A stretch of DNA of 64,000 nucleotides from Physcomitrium patens (Eukaryota > Streptophyta > Bryopsida > Funariales > Funariaceae). The notes beneath the pieces were generated by a model. It was not told the DNA's origin. It saw only the letters and a list, made by a program, of their open reading frames with translations, and made no database searches. Position numbers and translations under genes: made by a program. Below, one piece after another: positions 25,236 through 36,617 of this stretch; position 1 is the first letter of the stretch, and each line of letters opens with the position of its first letter. The stretch covers positions 7,034,123 through 7,098,122 of the forward strand of contig NC_037262.1 in the NCBI RefSeq assembly GCF_000002425.4. Direction: 5' to 3'.

Positions 25236-25244
25236 TATCAGAGC
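25236..25244 (+). other. B2 primer-binding-site-like core
   Basis: TATCAGAGC lies 23 bases after the 5' LTR. This is the core of the initiator-Met tRNA primer site TGGTATCAGAGC found in many plant LTR elements, but without the TGG and at an unusual distance. The same sequence occurs at the same place in B3 and, with C-to-T, in B1. Confidence 0.4.
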
Positions 25245-25424
25245 TTTGTCTAATCTTGATTAAGAGTGGATTACCCCTTTTTCTTGATAAGACATAAGCA
25301 TATTAGAAGTTGCGGATTACTCTCTTCTAAACTAATATTATTCTTAATATTTTCTTTGTTCTCAAGTCCTCTCTGCTATTTTTCTTAAACGATATTAGAC
25401 ATCTTCTCTTTTGTAAGTATTATC

Positions 25425-26400
25425 ATGGCAAAACTTACTGAAATGAAGAATGCAATGGCACAAATGCAAGAGCAATTGAAGGAGTTAATGCTTACGATGC
25501 ATCAACTCAATTTACCACTATAGGGAGCAACAAGATTGACAAAAAGTGAAGATATAGAAATGATTAGAGCTCCTTCAACATCTGCATCAAATCATGTCCC
25601 TTCTCTTACGGTGGAATACCCTTCCAGTATTAGAGAACCAAGAATTGTCCTACTCGAGAAGTTTGATGGCACCAGATGAAAGTTTAGAGGATTTATCAAT
25701 CAAGTATAACTTGTGATTGAACTTCAACCCCAAAGCTATCCAACTTCAAGATCACAAGTTAGATTCATTGGTACGCTTCTTTCAGGTTCAGCCTTATCAT
25801 GATTTTCATCTTTATTTGGATGACGAGATCGAATATTACATAATCTAGAGGCTTTTTTGGCAGAGTTTCGATCCTTGTATGGAAAACATGATGCAATTCG
25901 TATTGCAACCAATAAGATCCATATTTTACGACAAGGCAATCGATCAGTAATATTTTATGCTTCACAATTTTGACAACTTGCAATTAATATCAAGTGAGAT
26001 GATGCTGCACTTATTAGCCAATTTTTCTATAGATTATAATATGAGGTAAAAAAATTAATGCTCAACTTACTTAATTTTCAAACATTGAATCAAGCAATTA
26101 ACTTTGCTGTGAAGTGCAACAATTACCTTTTTGAATTTTGATCTGAGAACTGTACAAGTGAACTTCAACGTTACTATAATTCAATAGCAATACCATCATC
26201 TCTTCAACATATATATTCAGAAGTAGAGAATATGTAAATGATGCAGTATGTTTCAAATTTCTTACTGAGCAAGTAAAGACTTGTCGTCGTTAGGAAGAAT
26301 TGTGCTTATATTATGGAGAACCTAAGCACACTGCTCAACATTGTCTAAAAAAGCAACGCAACCATAAAATGAGGAGTACGGCAATCAAAAGAGATAGCAT
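25425..26400 (+). pseudogene. B2 Gag with CCHC knuckle
   Basis: It starts MAKLTEMKNAMAQMQEQLK at 25425 and contains FDGTRxKFRGFINQV and the NFAVKCNNY-type segment. A zinc knuckle near 26300 reads CLYYGEPKHTAQHC, a CX2CX4HX4C box whose second Cys is Tyr. Several frames are interrupted, with stops mainly at former Gln, Arg and Trp codons. As capsid and nucleocapsid it would package the element RNA. Confidence 0.75.
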
Positions 26401-26436
26401 GTCGGAAAGTAAATTTGTCCAACTATAATAGGGACC

Positions 26437-27020
26437 ATGCGCCTAGAATCTTATACAATGCCTAGTGAAGGTCCTATCCTCTCCTCAGAATCCTCTTCAT
26501 GTTTTACAATAAATATTATTCTAGGACGTAAACATCTCAAAGCCTCTACCTTGCTAGATTCAAGAGCCTCAACATGTTTTTTAGATGAAAAATTTGCTAA
26601 AAGATATACTATATTTTTAATAAAGAAAACTAAACATGTTCATATAGAAGTCATAGATGGTCGTCCGTTGTCTTCAAGAGATGTTACTCAAAAAATCCTT
26701 CTTATAAAAATAGCAACTAATGGTCATAGTAGCTTTATAATATTTAATATCATTAGATCTCCTTCTAATCTAGTCATTTTAGATTTATCATGGCTAGTAA
26801 AATATAACCCTAAAATAAATTAGACTTCTTGTAGTCTTAATTTTTTTGAAAGTATATCTAAGAGTGTAGTTAATCAAGTAAAAAGTCATAAGTCTAATAT
26901 AATTAAACCTATATTTGTAGGTACAAGTACTTTCTTGCATGCTGCAAAAGAAGGATTACCTTTTGTCATTTATGCCACACCTATTTCTACTAGTGGAAAG
27001 ACTTCAAGTGGCATTTCAAG
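26437..27020 (+). pseudogene. B2 protease
   Basis: An open frame of 128 residues (26437-26823) with LLDSRASTCFLDEKFAK: the retropepsin DSGAS reads DSRAS, so the catalytic loop is damaged. Downstream VIDGRPLSSRDVT and NIIRSPSNLVILDLSWL follow the same order as in B3. Confidence 0.75.
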
Positions 27021-27059
27021 CCAATATCAAGATTTCTAAGATATATTTGAGAAAAAGAA

Positions 27060-27828
27060 TGCGGATACTCTTCCAAAAAATCGTTCCTATGACTACTCAA
27101 TTGACCTTCAAGAAGGAGCACAACCGCCATTTGGACCAATCTACAATTTATCTCAAAATGAGTTGGCTGAACTCAAGGAGTATATTAAAGAGAATTTGGC
27201 TAAGAACTTCATACGCCATTCCAAATCTCCAGCAAGAGCTCTAATTTTATTCGTGAAGAAAAAAGATGGATCATTGCAGATGTATGTTGATTATCGAGGA
27301 CTCAACAAAATTGCTATAAAAAAATAGATACCTCCTACCTTTCATATCTAGACTTCTTGATGAATTGAATCAAGCTAAGATCTATACAAAAAAAGATCTA
27401 TGGGGAGTATACAATTTGGTATGCATCAAAGAAAGAGATGAATGAAAGATTGCGTTTCAAACAAGGTATAGACATTTCGAATACAACGTCATGCCTTTTG
27501 AACTTACAAATGCACCAGCAGCATTTCAACATCTAATGAATGATGTCTTTTGGAAGTTTTTTGATGATTTTATTGTCTGTTACCTAGATGACATCTTAAT
27601 CTATTCTAAGAACTCAGAAGAACATGAACTTCATGTTTGCTAAGTATTACAAAAATTAAGAGATGCAAAATTCTATGCCAAGAATAGAAAAGTGTATATT
27701 TCATACTATTCAAGTCGACTTTTTAGGATACATCATTTCAAAATAATGGACTTATAATGGATCCTAAGAAAGTTCAAACTATTATGGATTGAAAGATCCC
27801 AAAAACGGTAAGAGATGTCCAATGCTTT
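27060..27828 (+). pseudogene. B2 reverse transcriptase
   Basis: Readable blocks include [53 protein letters not shown], then [19 protein letters not shown] with the intact YLDD active-site box near 27580. Stops and frameshifts separate the blocks. Confidence 0.8.
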
Positions 27829-28440
27829 TTGGGATTTGTCAATTACTATCGAATATTCATGAAAGACTTCTCTCAAGTTGCAGCTCTACTTATACATTTG
27901 ACTTGCAAAGACAAACTACAATGGAATCAAGAAGCAGAAGTAGTATTTGAAGCTTTGGAAAAAACCTTTGTTTTTGCACCAATCTCGTATTGCATCGATT
28001 TTTCTAAGCCATTTTTTATGAAAATAAATGCATCAAACATTGCTTTAAGTACCATATTGTCACAAATGGAAATAGATAATTAACTTCACCCAATAGCTTT
28101 TCATTCTAGAAAATTTTCAGCAGCCAAGATCAACTACGAGATCCACGACAAAGAACTTCTTGCAATTGTGGATTTGTTTCAAGAATGGTGCCATTATCTA
28201 GAAGGTGTTTCTAGCCCAGTCACAATGTAAACATTCATAAGAACCTTGAATATTTTATACCAACACATGTTTTGAATCATCGCCAAGCTCGTTAGAGTAT
28301 GTCTTTGTCAAGGTTTGAATTCAAGTTCACTTATCAACTAAAAAAACAACAAGCTTTATCAGATGCACTCTCTAAACGATCTTACCTTATACCAAAAGAA
28401 AGAGATGCTGCTTTTGATCAATAATGAATAATTTTCATGA
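27829..28440 (+). pseudogene. B2 RNase H
   Basis: The open piece at 27829-28083 reads GFVNYYRIFMKDFSQVA, then a degenerate TDAS block (KINASNIALSTILSQM; the catalytic Asp is Asn). [16 protein letters not shown] and ALSDALSKRSYLIPKE follow in other frames. It ends shortly before the C insertion. Confidence 0.75.
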
Positions 28441-28616
28441 AGCCGGAGCATCTTCATCTTTGAGCAATAAAATCAATACTAACTATTGATTCAACTTTCA
28501 TTAAGAAAGTTCAATTAAGTATGTCTTCTGATCCTCTAATTTGTGATAATAAGGAAAATCCTTCAAAGTCTCATGATACTTCCAAGTTTGAATTCAAGAA
28601 TAATCTATTATATTTT

Positions 28617-30317
28617 GAAAGAGGTGGATGTTGTATTGTAATTTATTCATAGTGTAAAAATAATGGTTATTATATTGATTTTATTTAATAATGACCTTAG
28701 AAAATAATAAGTTATTTTCTATAGAATTTCATAGTTTATAGAAAACTTAAATAACTTGTATAAGTTTTATAAGTAAAAGTAGAAGTATGAGGATATTTAA
28801 TATAAAAGATGTAGAAAGATATGGATATTGATATTATAGTATTGTGGCCTTAGGCCATCTACGTAGATAGATAAGGCAAGGATAAGAGGATCTTCACTCT
28901 CATTGGCTATAGGTCATGATCAATGAGCTTCAAGGGGCTATCCAAGAGAAAATCGAAGGAAAGGCAACTTCTTCGAGGGCATTCGAGGGTTTAGAAGAGA
29001 GATTCAGAAAGCTTGTATTTTGGGCTATAATTTTGGTGTATAAAGTTTGTTTTTTGAGTTTTGTATGAAGAAGTTAAGGTTGTTTGAAGTTAGGATGTGA
29101 ATTGATTACTGACTGTCACTCTTTTAAGCATACAAAAAGTTGTAGAAGGTTTTTTAGAAAACGAAAGGTGTCATTGGAAAGCTGGTTTGAAGGACTAAAA
29201 TTTTTGTAAAAAGGTTGTTAACTTTAAGTCTGTAATGAGAGAGTTATGGCTGTTTAAAGTCTAGATGTGAAATTTGTACCTACTGTTACTCTTTCAAGCA
29301 TACAAAGTGTTGTAGAAAGGCACTTAACAATCTGAAGATGGAGTTGGAAAGTTGACTTAAAGGACTTCAACTATTGTGCAAGATTTGATGAAATCAGATC
29401 TAAAGTGAGGAAGAAATGGCTGATCAAAGTCAAAACTTGCAAATTAAGGAAGTAAGTTAAACGAATTGTTGATGGTTATGTTTTGAGCCATTTTTTTGTT
29501 GAGATTTTTTGAATGAATTTTGGCTCAAAATTTCCAAAGATATAGTTATAATATTGAAAAGCTACACAAAAAAAAATTCATGTCATTTGAGTGTTGGGTT
29601 TGTAAGAAATCACAAAATCAGTACATAGGTGTTTATAAGTCAACATGTAAAGGCCAAGCTAATGAAATTGTATTATCTAGAGTTTTGTAAAGCATCAACG
29701 GTTGAAAATTGTAATAAAAGAGTTAAGGGTATTGCCTTATTTTTTAAAAAATTTGAGCTCAATCTAACGGTTGGATTGAGAATTATCAAATTTTAAAGTT
29801 CAGTGCATCAAAGAGATTCGATATTGAAGGAATTTTGGTATTACAAGGATTTTACTACCACAAAAAGGCTTTTGGAAATTATGAAAGATTTAGAAATTAC
29901 TAATTGATTTTAATATTATTAAAAGTTTAGTAATTATTATTTATTGCTATAACTTTTACTATTATTGGAGGCTCGATAATTATTACTTACTACTATAAAT
30001 TTTACTATTATTAGAGATCTAGTAATTATTATTTACTCCTATAACTTTTACAATTATTGAAGGTCTAATAATTATTATTTACTTCTACAACTTTTACTAT
30101 TATTGAAAGTTCAATAATTATTATTTATTGCTATAACTTTTACTATTACTAGAGGCTTAGCATTTGATATTTATTGCTAGTATGATTAATATCATGGAAT
30201 GAATAAAAACAAAATTATAAGTAATCTTGGAGTATTTTTCATCTTATGATTAATTGAGAATTTATTATCAGCCAAAAGTCCAGTGCTTTTTTAAGGCAAA
30301 CTCTCTTTTCCTCGACA
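28617..30317 (+). mobile_element. element C fragment: polypurine tract plus 3' LTR
   Basis: An LTR of 1689 bp (28629-30317) starts TGTTGTATTG and ends TCGACA. It is preceded by GAAAGAGGTGGA, a PPT like that of element A, and not by target sequence. The right flank ACGC continues into B2 integrase (CTATATG). The 5' LTR, interior and left duplication are gone. LTR motifs resemble LTR D read in reverse. It interrupts B2 between RNase H and integrase. Confidence 0.7.
29930..30159 (+). repeat. five tandem 46-bp repeats in LTR C
   Basis: Five consecutive 46-bp units built on TAATTATTATTTATTGCTAT followed by AACTTTTACTATTATTGRAGG, each with several substitutions and no length changes. They lie in the 3' part of the LTR, the same relative place where LTR A carries its telomere-like array. 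Confidence 0.85.
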
Positions 30318-30329
30318 ACGCCTATATGT

Positions 30330-31140
30330 TTCCGAACATGAAGCTTGATTACGTGTTCTTCAAGCTCATCATGACTTTCCAGCAGCATGACATTTTCGGT
30401 ACAATAAAACTTTGGATCTAATATCTAGAGACTTTTGGTGGCCACAAATGTGGAAAGTAATCAAAGATTTTGTACAATCTTGTGATGTTTGTTCAAGATC
30501 GAAAACTCCTTGTCATCGATCCTACGGACTTCTTCATCCATTACCCATTCTAGAACAACCACGGTCTTCTATTTCTATAGATTTCATTACAGATCTTCCA
30601 ATCTCAGGTGCTTATGACTCTATATTCGTGATAGTAGATCGTTTTATCATGATGGCACATTTTGTACCATATACAAAATCTATCACATGTGAAAAAATAA
30701 CTAAGCTCATTCTTGACAATATCTATCGCTATTATGGATTACCCAAGGATATTACATCAGATAGGAGAACTCAATTTGTATCAAGATTTTGGCAAACTCT
30801 TTTCAGGATTTTAAAAGTAGATATAAAACTATCTTCGGCATTCCATCCTCAGACTGATAGACAAAAGGAGTGTGTTAATCAAGTTTTGGAGCAGTATTTA
30901 AGATATACCATTAACTACCAACAAGATGATTGCACAACTCTTTTGCCATTGGTAGAGTTTTCTTATAATAACACGATACATTCTTCTACAAAACAAACAC
31001 CTTTCTTTTCCAATTATGGTTATCATCCACAACTTGATACTTTTGACTTTTTAAAAGTTGATAATCCTGCTGTGAAAGATTTGGCAATTCATTTATGAGA
31101 GCTACATGCAATGAGGAAGGCGTAGTTAAAAGAAGCTCAA
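30330..31140 (+). pseudogene. B2 integrase
   Basis: The zinc-binding part has CDVCSRSKTPCHR with upstream His residues. The open frame at 30412-31098 (228 residues) spans the core: SISIDFITDLPIS, IFVIVDRFIMMAHF with the first Asp in the VDRF segment, KDITSDRRTQFVSRF with the second Asp, and HPQTDRQKECVNQVLEQYL with the Glu. It stays open for almost its whole length, yet it is detached from RNase H by insertion C. Confidence 0.85.
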
Positions 31141-31386
31141 AAACAACAAAAGGTCAATGTCAATGTCTATTGAAAAGAATAACGACCATTCCACATGGGT
31201 GATAAGGTATAATCACTTCGTCGCAATATCAAGACCATTCATCTTTGTGACAAGTTGGACTATCGAAGGCTTTGACTATTTTTTATTTCTGCACAAATCA
31301 ATCCAATTGCATATAGTTTACACCTACCGGAGTTAATAAAAATCCATCCAATATTCCATGTATCTCTTCTTGAACCATACAAGACA

Positions 31387-31623
31387 GTGGAAATACCAAA
31401 AAGAAAACAAGCTCTACCTCATCCTATAGAAGTAGACAATAATGAAGAGTTCAAAGTGGAAGAAGTCTTAGATTCAAGGCGGCACCAAAATAAATTGAAA
31501 TATCTTATCAATTGGTACAGATATCATATTAGTGAACGCACATGGGAGCCAATAAAGAATCTTACAAATGCAGCAAAGGCGGTGGAGGCTTTTCATCGAC
31601 GATATCCATCAAAATCAAGATGA
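31387..31623 (+). pseudogene. B2 chromodomain, open
   Basis: A frame of 78 residues. Residues 18-75 form a chromodomain: EEFKVEEVLDSRRHQNKLKY, then the aromatic-rich LINWYRYHISERTWEPIKNL and a C-terminal helix AVEAFHRRYP. The TWEP block is characteristic. In chromoviruses this module at the integrase C-terminus directs insertion to marked chromatin. It is disconnected from the integrase by stops. Confidence 0.85.
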
Positions 31624-31719
31624 AAACCTTCTTTATAAAAGAAACAAGATCTACGCAAGATAACATTCTACTTTCAATCTTTGTTTGTAACTTCTTTGTA
31701 GTTGTGACGCTCAAGAGAT

Positions 31720-33450
31720 GGAGAACCAACAACTAGGGGTTTCAACTTAAAAGCCTTTGTTTGCTGACCTGTCGGACGAGACATTACGATTGTCACAAGC
31801 TTTAAGATGACGCAATCGAGGTGAAGATCTTCAAGAACAACATATTCTTCCATGAATAGATGGCGAGATACAACGCTGTCATATGGCGTGATTTGCTATC
31901 TGGAAATACATTGGGTATCTAGTTGTAGAGAGTTTAGGTTTCACTTGTATATTATGCCTTAGCTCCCAAAAATCCTCTTTGCTTTGTATAAAAACTCAAA
32001 ATATATTAAAATCCTTCAAAACATTTTTCTTCCCGCAAAGATCTTTTTACATCAGACTTTAGGATCTCATATATCTTGATCCAACTATTCAGTTTGTTTC
32101 AAATTTCTACATAAGATAGATGCTATTTTTAATCCTTATCATGACAAAAATGAACCATACATCTATCACCGAACTTTCAACATCTTGGAAATCCTAGTAG
32201 GTGCACAAAACCCTAATTTATAAGCACCCAAAAATAATTTTTCTTATATTTCAAAAATCCAAATTCCAAATTCCACAAAACTTATGTAAAAAGTCTTATA
32301 ACAAGATTATACACAATCTTAAAAAATTTGAGTCAAAATCTCATCAAATTGTCTAAGATATAGCTCAAATCATAAGTGCAAGTAAATCAGATTACTTACT
32401 ATCTTTAGATTCCAAGCGCTGACTTCAACTGCCAATATTTCCTTCATCAAAGCTTGGAATTTGACAAACAGTAGGCATAAATTATAGCCGAAAAAGTGCT
32501 CTCTCCAACTCTAACTCTAGTCGCCGATCTTCATTTGCTGTCTGTATGCATACGCAATGCCTCAAAGAGTGACAATAGGTCTAAAAACTAACACCTTAAC
32601 TTTGAGCGCCCATAACTTCTTCATAAAATTTCCAAATGAAAAAAAACTTACACCAAAATCATAGCCAAAAACCTAAACCTTTTGACCCTAGCCTTCAAAA
32701 CTCGAATGGCCTCGAGAAACTAATCCTAATCTCTAATATGGCCTCGGGCAACCTCCTCAAAGCCCATTGGTCATGATTTTTGACCATTAAGAATGGAGAT
32801 TTTCATTATTCATCTCCATTCATCTATATTAGTGCCCTAATTACTCCCTTTGCTACCAAAATCCTTCTTCAATCCTTTTTCTTATAAGATTTACATAATT
32901 TATATTCTAAATACCAAATAGAAGAACCAAAAGAAGTTTTCAAAGGTCACCAATGTCTAACAAAGGTGATTCTAAATATTTAGAAGTTACTATCAACCAA
33001 AACCAATCTTAAAAGCTACTATCAAAAAGAAATTAAAGTTATATAAATTCTATAGTAATCTTTTTAAATAACCTCTTCTCAAGATAATAATCAAATTATA
33101 TTCTACAACCAACTAAAATCTACTAATATGGCTCTCACTAAGTTACTTAATAAATTATATACTAAGCACATAATTACATTATTTTTATATAGTAGCCGAA
33201 CCATAATATGACAACGCATTTGGTATCATGACCTTGGAAGGAACTCCTGATGTTTGGTGATTTTATTAGAGGTAGAAACAACTATTGATGGTGTTCCAAA
33301 TGTTTTATTCAAAGGAAGTTATAAAGGCCTCAACAATGATGAAATAATTGGGTGGTCTTCCCGCACTGATATGGGACACTACCAATAGTCGAGAGGCTCT
33401 ATCAATCATCTTTGAAGAGAGCAAAGATCAAAGTATGTGGTGAATACGAT
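31720..33450 (+). pseudogene. B2 copy of the extra 3' reading frame, split by LTR D
   Basis: From ATG at 31720 (MENQQLGVST) the frame matches the B3 frame at 37642-37316 codon for codon without length changes. It is broken only at single codons where B3 has Gln or Arg (TAA for CAA, TGA for CGA). LTR D is inserted at 31877-33213. The frame continues after 33217 through VEIGTTIDGVPNVLFK-like sequence and ends at a TGA shared with B3. Confidence 0.6.
31877..33213 (-). mobile_element. solo LTR D
   Basis: 1337 bp with 8-bp inverted termini TGTCATAT and ATATGACA, flanked by ACGC on both sides (31873-31876, 33214-33217). The uninterrupted site in B3 has one copy of the corresponding ACGA. The interior read on the minus strand resembles LTR C. 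There is no coding part. Confidence 0.9.
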
Positions 33451-33488
33451 TTATCGCATCATAGATTTCTTCAACATATGATTACCGT

Positions 33489-35398
33489 TGTCATCATGTA
33501 ACACAATTAATAGGTGAAAGAGTATGGAGATTATTATAATTTAGGAGATCTTAGCTCAAAGTATTAGAACAAATTATCTTAGAAATATAGTTAATAGTCA
33601 AAGGGTAGAAAAATTAAAGGTGCCAATGCTGCCTATTTACCAATTATGCTTCTATTTACTTTGTAAGGCCATAAATAAGGCAAAACAAGGTAGATTAGAA
33701 AAAAAATATATATATATATATATATAGACATATGTAGGAAGGAATTAAGAGTGCAAATTAGTAAAAATTACCTCAAGAAGACGAAAGTTAATACCTGGAG
33801 AGGACCGGTTATGAACTAGGGTCGAAATCAGACCCTGAGGCACAAAATCGAATCTCGACGACGACTCCAGGACTCTTTTGCAGATCGGAGAAAAGGATTT
33901 GATAGAAGATTGAATAAGGTTTCTATGGGCATTGATTTTGGGTGATTTGGAGTTGAATTGACTTTGTAAGAGCTTTGCAAAGTGGAGGTTTGTTTCGGAT
34001 GAATTGGGTTTTATGAAATAAAATAGGATTTATGTTTTGAGTGATATCAAGAGTTTTGTTGCAGATCTATAGGTGAAATTTTTTGGGTTCATGATTATAG
34101 TTGTGTTAAATATATGTTGTGAATTTGAACTCGATCTAATATTTGAAGTGAGAGATATTGAGGTTTAAGCGGGTCAAGGTCTCAGAAAGTAGAATTTTAG
34201 GTCTATTAAGAGTTTTTAAGATTTCATGCAAACTACTAGTTGGATTGGAGTAAAGCTTGTGTAAGAGGGTATTAGACTTGTTTTTCTATGTCCATGAGAA
34301 ATTTGAAACCAATCGAATGGCGCAAAGAAGAGAAATTGGCTCTGAAAGGTTGGCATCAAGATTGGAGAAGGAAGCCAGCTAACACTTGAACACATTTTTG
34401 AGGTTTTCGTCAATTTTTTAACTCCGATCCTTTTCAATTTTTTTTTTTCTTATTTTAAACTTGATTTTTAAGAAGTATGAAAATTTTGAATTGAGATCGA
34501 CAGTTTATTCATTAGATATTGAGGTTTAAATCTGTCATAGGAATTACTAGGATTTGGATTAGGATTTGGCTAGGGTTCGATTTAGGGTTTGATTTAGAAT
34601 TTAGGATTTGGATTAGGGTTTGGTTAGGGTTGGATTTAGGATTTATATTAGGATTTGGATTAGAGTTTAGAGTTTGATAAGGGTTTGATTTAGGATTTGG
34701 ATTAGGATTTGGTTAGGGTTTGATTTAGGGTTTGAAATAAGATTTGGATTAGGATTTAGGGTTTGGTTAGGATTTAGGATTAGATTAGGATTTGGATTAG
34801 GGTTTAGGATTTGATTAGGATTTGATTTAGAGTTTGGATTAGGATTTGGATTAGGATTTAAGGTTTGATTTAGGATTTAGGATTTGGATTAGGGTTTAGA
34901 GTTGGATTAGAGTTTGGATTAGGGTTTAGGGTTTGATTTAGGTTTTGGTTTAGGGTTTGATTTAGGATTTGATTAGGGTTTAGGATTTGATTTAAGGTTT
35001 AGGATTTGAAATAGGGTTTGATTTAGGGTTTAATTTAAGATTTGTTTAAGATTTGACTTAGGATCTAGGATTTATTAGGATTTAAGATTTAATTAGGTTT
35101 GGTCTAAAGTTTGAGTGAAATTCAATAGGGTTTTAACTAGAATTAAATTAAGGTTGAATTGACATATATTTGAGTAATATTTGTAATCATTCTAATATTT
35201 CTTTAAGAATTTTATTGTTTGTTTGAAATTTCTTTGAGTTGTTTTGAATTTGATTACGTTTATTTACCATTATTATAGTCTAATTTGAGCATTATTAGTA
35301 TTCTATTAGAATTAGGATTTTGTTATCTCAATTTTTATTCTTCCTTTTACAACCAGGTCCTCGGAGCATTCTCAAGTAAGACTTCACACATTACGACA
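33489..35398 (+). mobile_element. solo LTR of family A
   Basis: 1910 bp from TGTCATCATGTAACACAATT to CACACATTACGACA, matching the A LTRs throughout. Flanks are CCGT (33485-33488) and CCGC (35399-35402). The empty site in B3 (minus strand near 37220) has a single CCGC, so the left copy mutated C to T. It carries the longest telomere-like array in the window. Confidence 0.9.
34548..35085 (+). repeat. telomere-like array in A solo LTR
   Basis: About 540 bp of TTTAGGG, TTTAGGA and TTTGGATTAGG variants. It is longer than both arrays of the full-length A element, and sits at the same LTR position. Confidence 0.9.
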
Positions 35399-35421
35399 CC
35401 GCTCCTCGTGGAATTCATTCC

Positions 35422-35436
35422 TAGAAGGTAGGATAA
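35422..35436 (+). other. B2 polypurine tract
   Basis: TAGAAGGTAGGATAA directly precedes the 3' LTR. The B3 equivalent is AGAAAAGGAGGTAA. Confidence 0.7.
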
Positions 35437-35995
35437 TATCACAGACATACGCATATAAACTAGTAATTACATGTATAAATAGGTAGAAGTAAGTAAAAGT
35501 AGGTAAAAATAAGTTAATTCTATAGTATTTGATATGAAAGCTTCCTAGAAGCCTCATAGACGCTGCTTTGACTTTATAGGTGTCTTTAATTGATTTTTTG
35601 GGATAAGAAACGTAGTCAACAAGTTGGCCATGTGCCACACATGTTATTAGCTTGAAGAACAAGCTAACTATGTGGCCCACACATAAAAAAACTTGTCTTG
35701 TAAGTCAAGGCATGTATCCTACAAAGTCAACACATATTGGAGGTCCTATAGAACTTCGCTACATATTCCTTAGTAAGATAGTATATATAGAGACAAGAGT
35801 GAAGCCTTCTTCACTCTTATCAACTCCTTTCTTGCTTCTAGTCTAGTTTCAAGGGTCTCTAGTTTTCTTGGCTTTTGGCAATAGCCATTCCAGTTTCTTT
35901 CTTAATACACTTATTAAATTATTTCTATTTTGTCATCTTTCTTTGAGAGAAGTCTCACTTGTTTATTTGTCTTTATCATGTACTTGTCCTTAATA
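35437..35995 (+). repeat. B2 3' LTR
   Basis: 559 bp, starting TATCACAGACATACGCAT (TG has become TA) and ending CCTTAATA (CCTTGACA in B3). Same length as the 5' LTR and collinear with it. Confidence 0.85.
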
Positions 35996-36617
35996 CATGG
36001 ATGCCAAAGAAGACAATGTGTTGAAAAACAAGTTTCTCTAAGTATGATAGGAAATATATGTCTAAAATCTTATACGTCACTTAATAAAGGTCTTTTTCTT
36101 TTCTTAGATCCCTTATCTTAATGTATAATAGAAATTTGTTTAGGATCAAAAATCACAAAATTTTTGCTTTGTTAGATTCAAGAGCCTCAATTTGTTTTTA
36201 CAAACAAAGTTTTTTTCAAAAATAAAAAATATGTTTAATCAAGAAAATCAAATCCATCCATGTAAAAGTAATATATGGTCATTTGATTTATTTTGGAATT
36301 ATTATCCATGAAATTACTTCTTTAGATATAACAACTAATAATCATAATAGCTTAGTAATATTTAATGTGAATAAATCTTCTTCCAATTCAATCATTTTAA
36401 TATTATTATGGCTAGAAAAATATAACTTCTAAATAGGTTGGATTTCTTAAAAAGAAGATAATTAAAAAATTATATTTAAAATCAAATAAGGATATTTTGA
36501 ATATAACGTCATGCTTTTTAGACTCACAAATATACTAGTTCCTTTCAACATCTAATAAATAATATTTTCATAAATTTCTTGATAATTTTGTCATTTTTTA
36601 TTTAGATGACTTTTTAA
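35996..36617 (+). pseudogene. B5 fragment: protease and RT remnants
   Basis: It begins right after B2 with sequence matching the Gag end (GCCAAAGAAGACAATGTG). A protease remnant follows (DSRASICFYKQ near 36170). Around 36470 it jumps to RT (YFEYNVMLFRLTN, then the region leading to the YLDD box at 36600). B3 interrupts the RT at 36617. The protease-to-RT linker has been deleted. Confidence 0.6.

Larger units (their letters stand above)
24654..35995 (+). mobile_element. B2: plus-strand chromodomain Ty3/gypsy element with three nested insertions
   Basis: The LTRs at 24654-25212 and 35437-35995 are both 559 bp. Flanks TATGG (24649-24653) and CATGG (35996-36000) form a 5-bp duplication with one C/T difference. 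Gag, protease, RT, RNase H, integrase and a largely intact chromodomain occur in order. Insertions are C (28617-30317, between RNase H and integrase), D (31877-33213, in the extra 3' frame) and an A solo LTR (33489-35398, between that frame and the PPT). Removing them restores collinearity with B3. Many stops make it non-functional. Confidence 0.85.

Noticed and set aside
34548-35085. Telomere or subtelomere signal from TTTAGGG-like repeats
   Set aside because: The arrays are degenerate, lie inside bounded LTRs with target duplications, and recur at the same LTR position in every A copy. They are element sequence and not a chromosome end.
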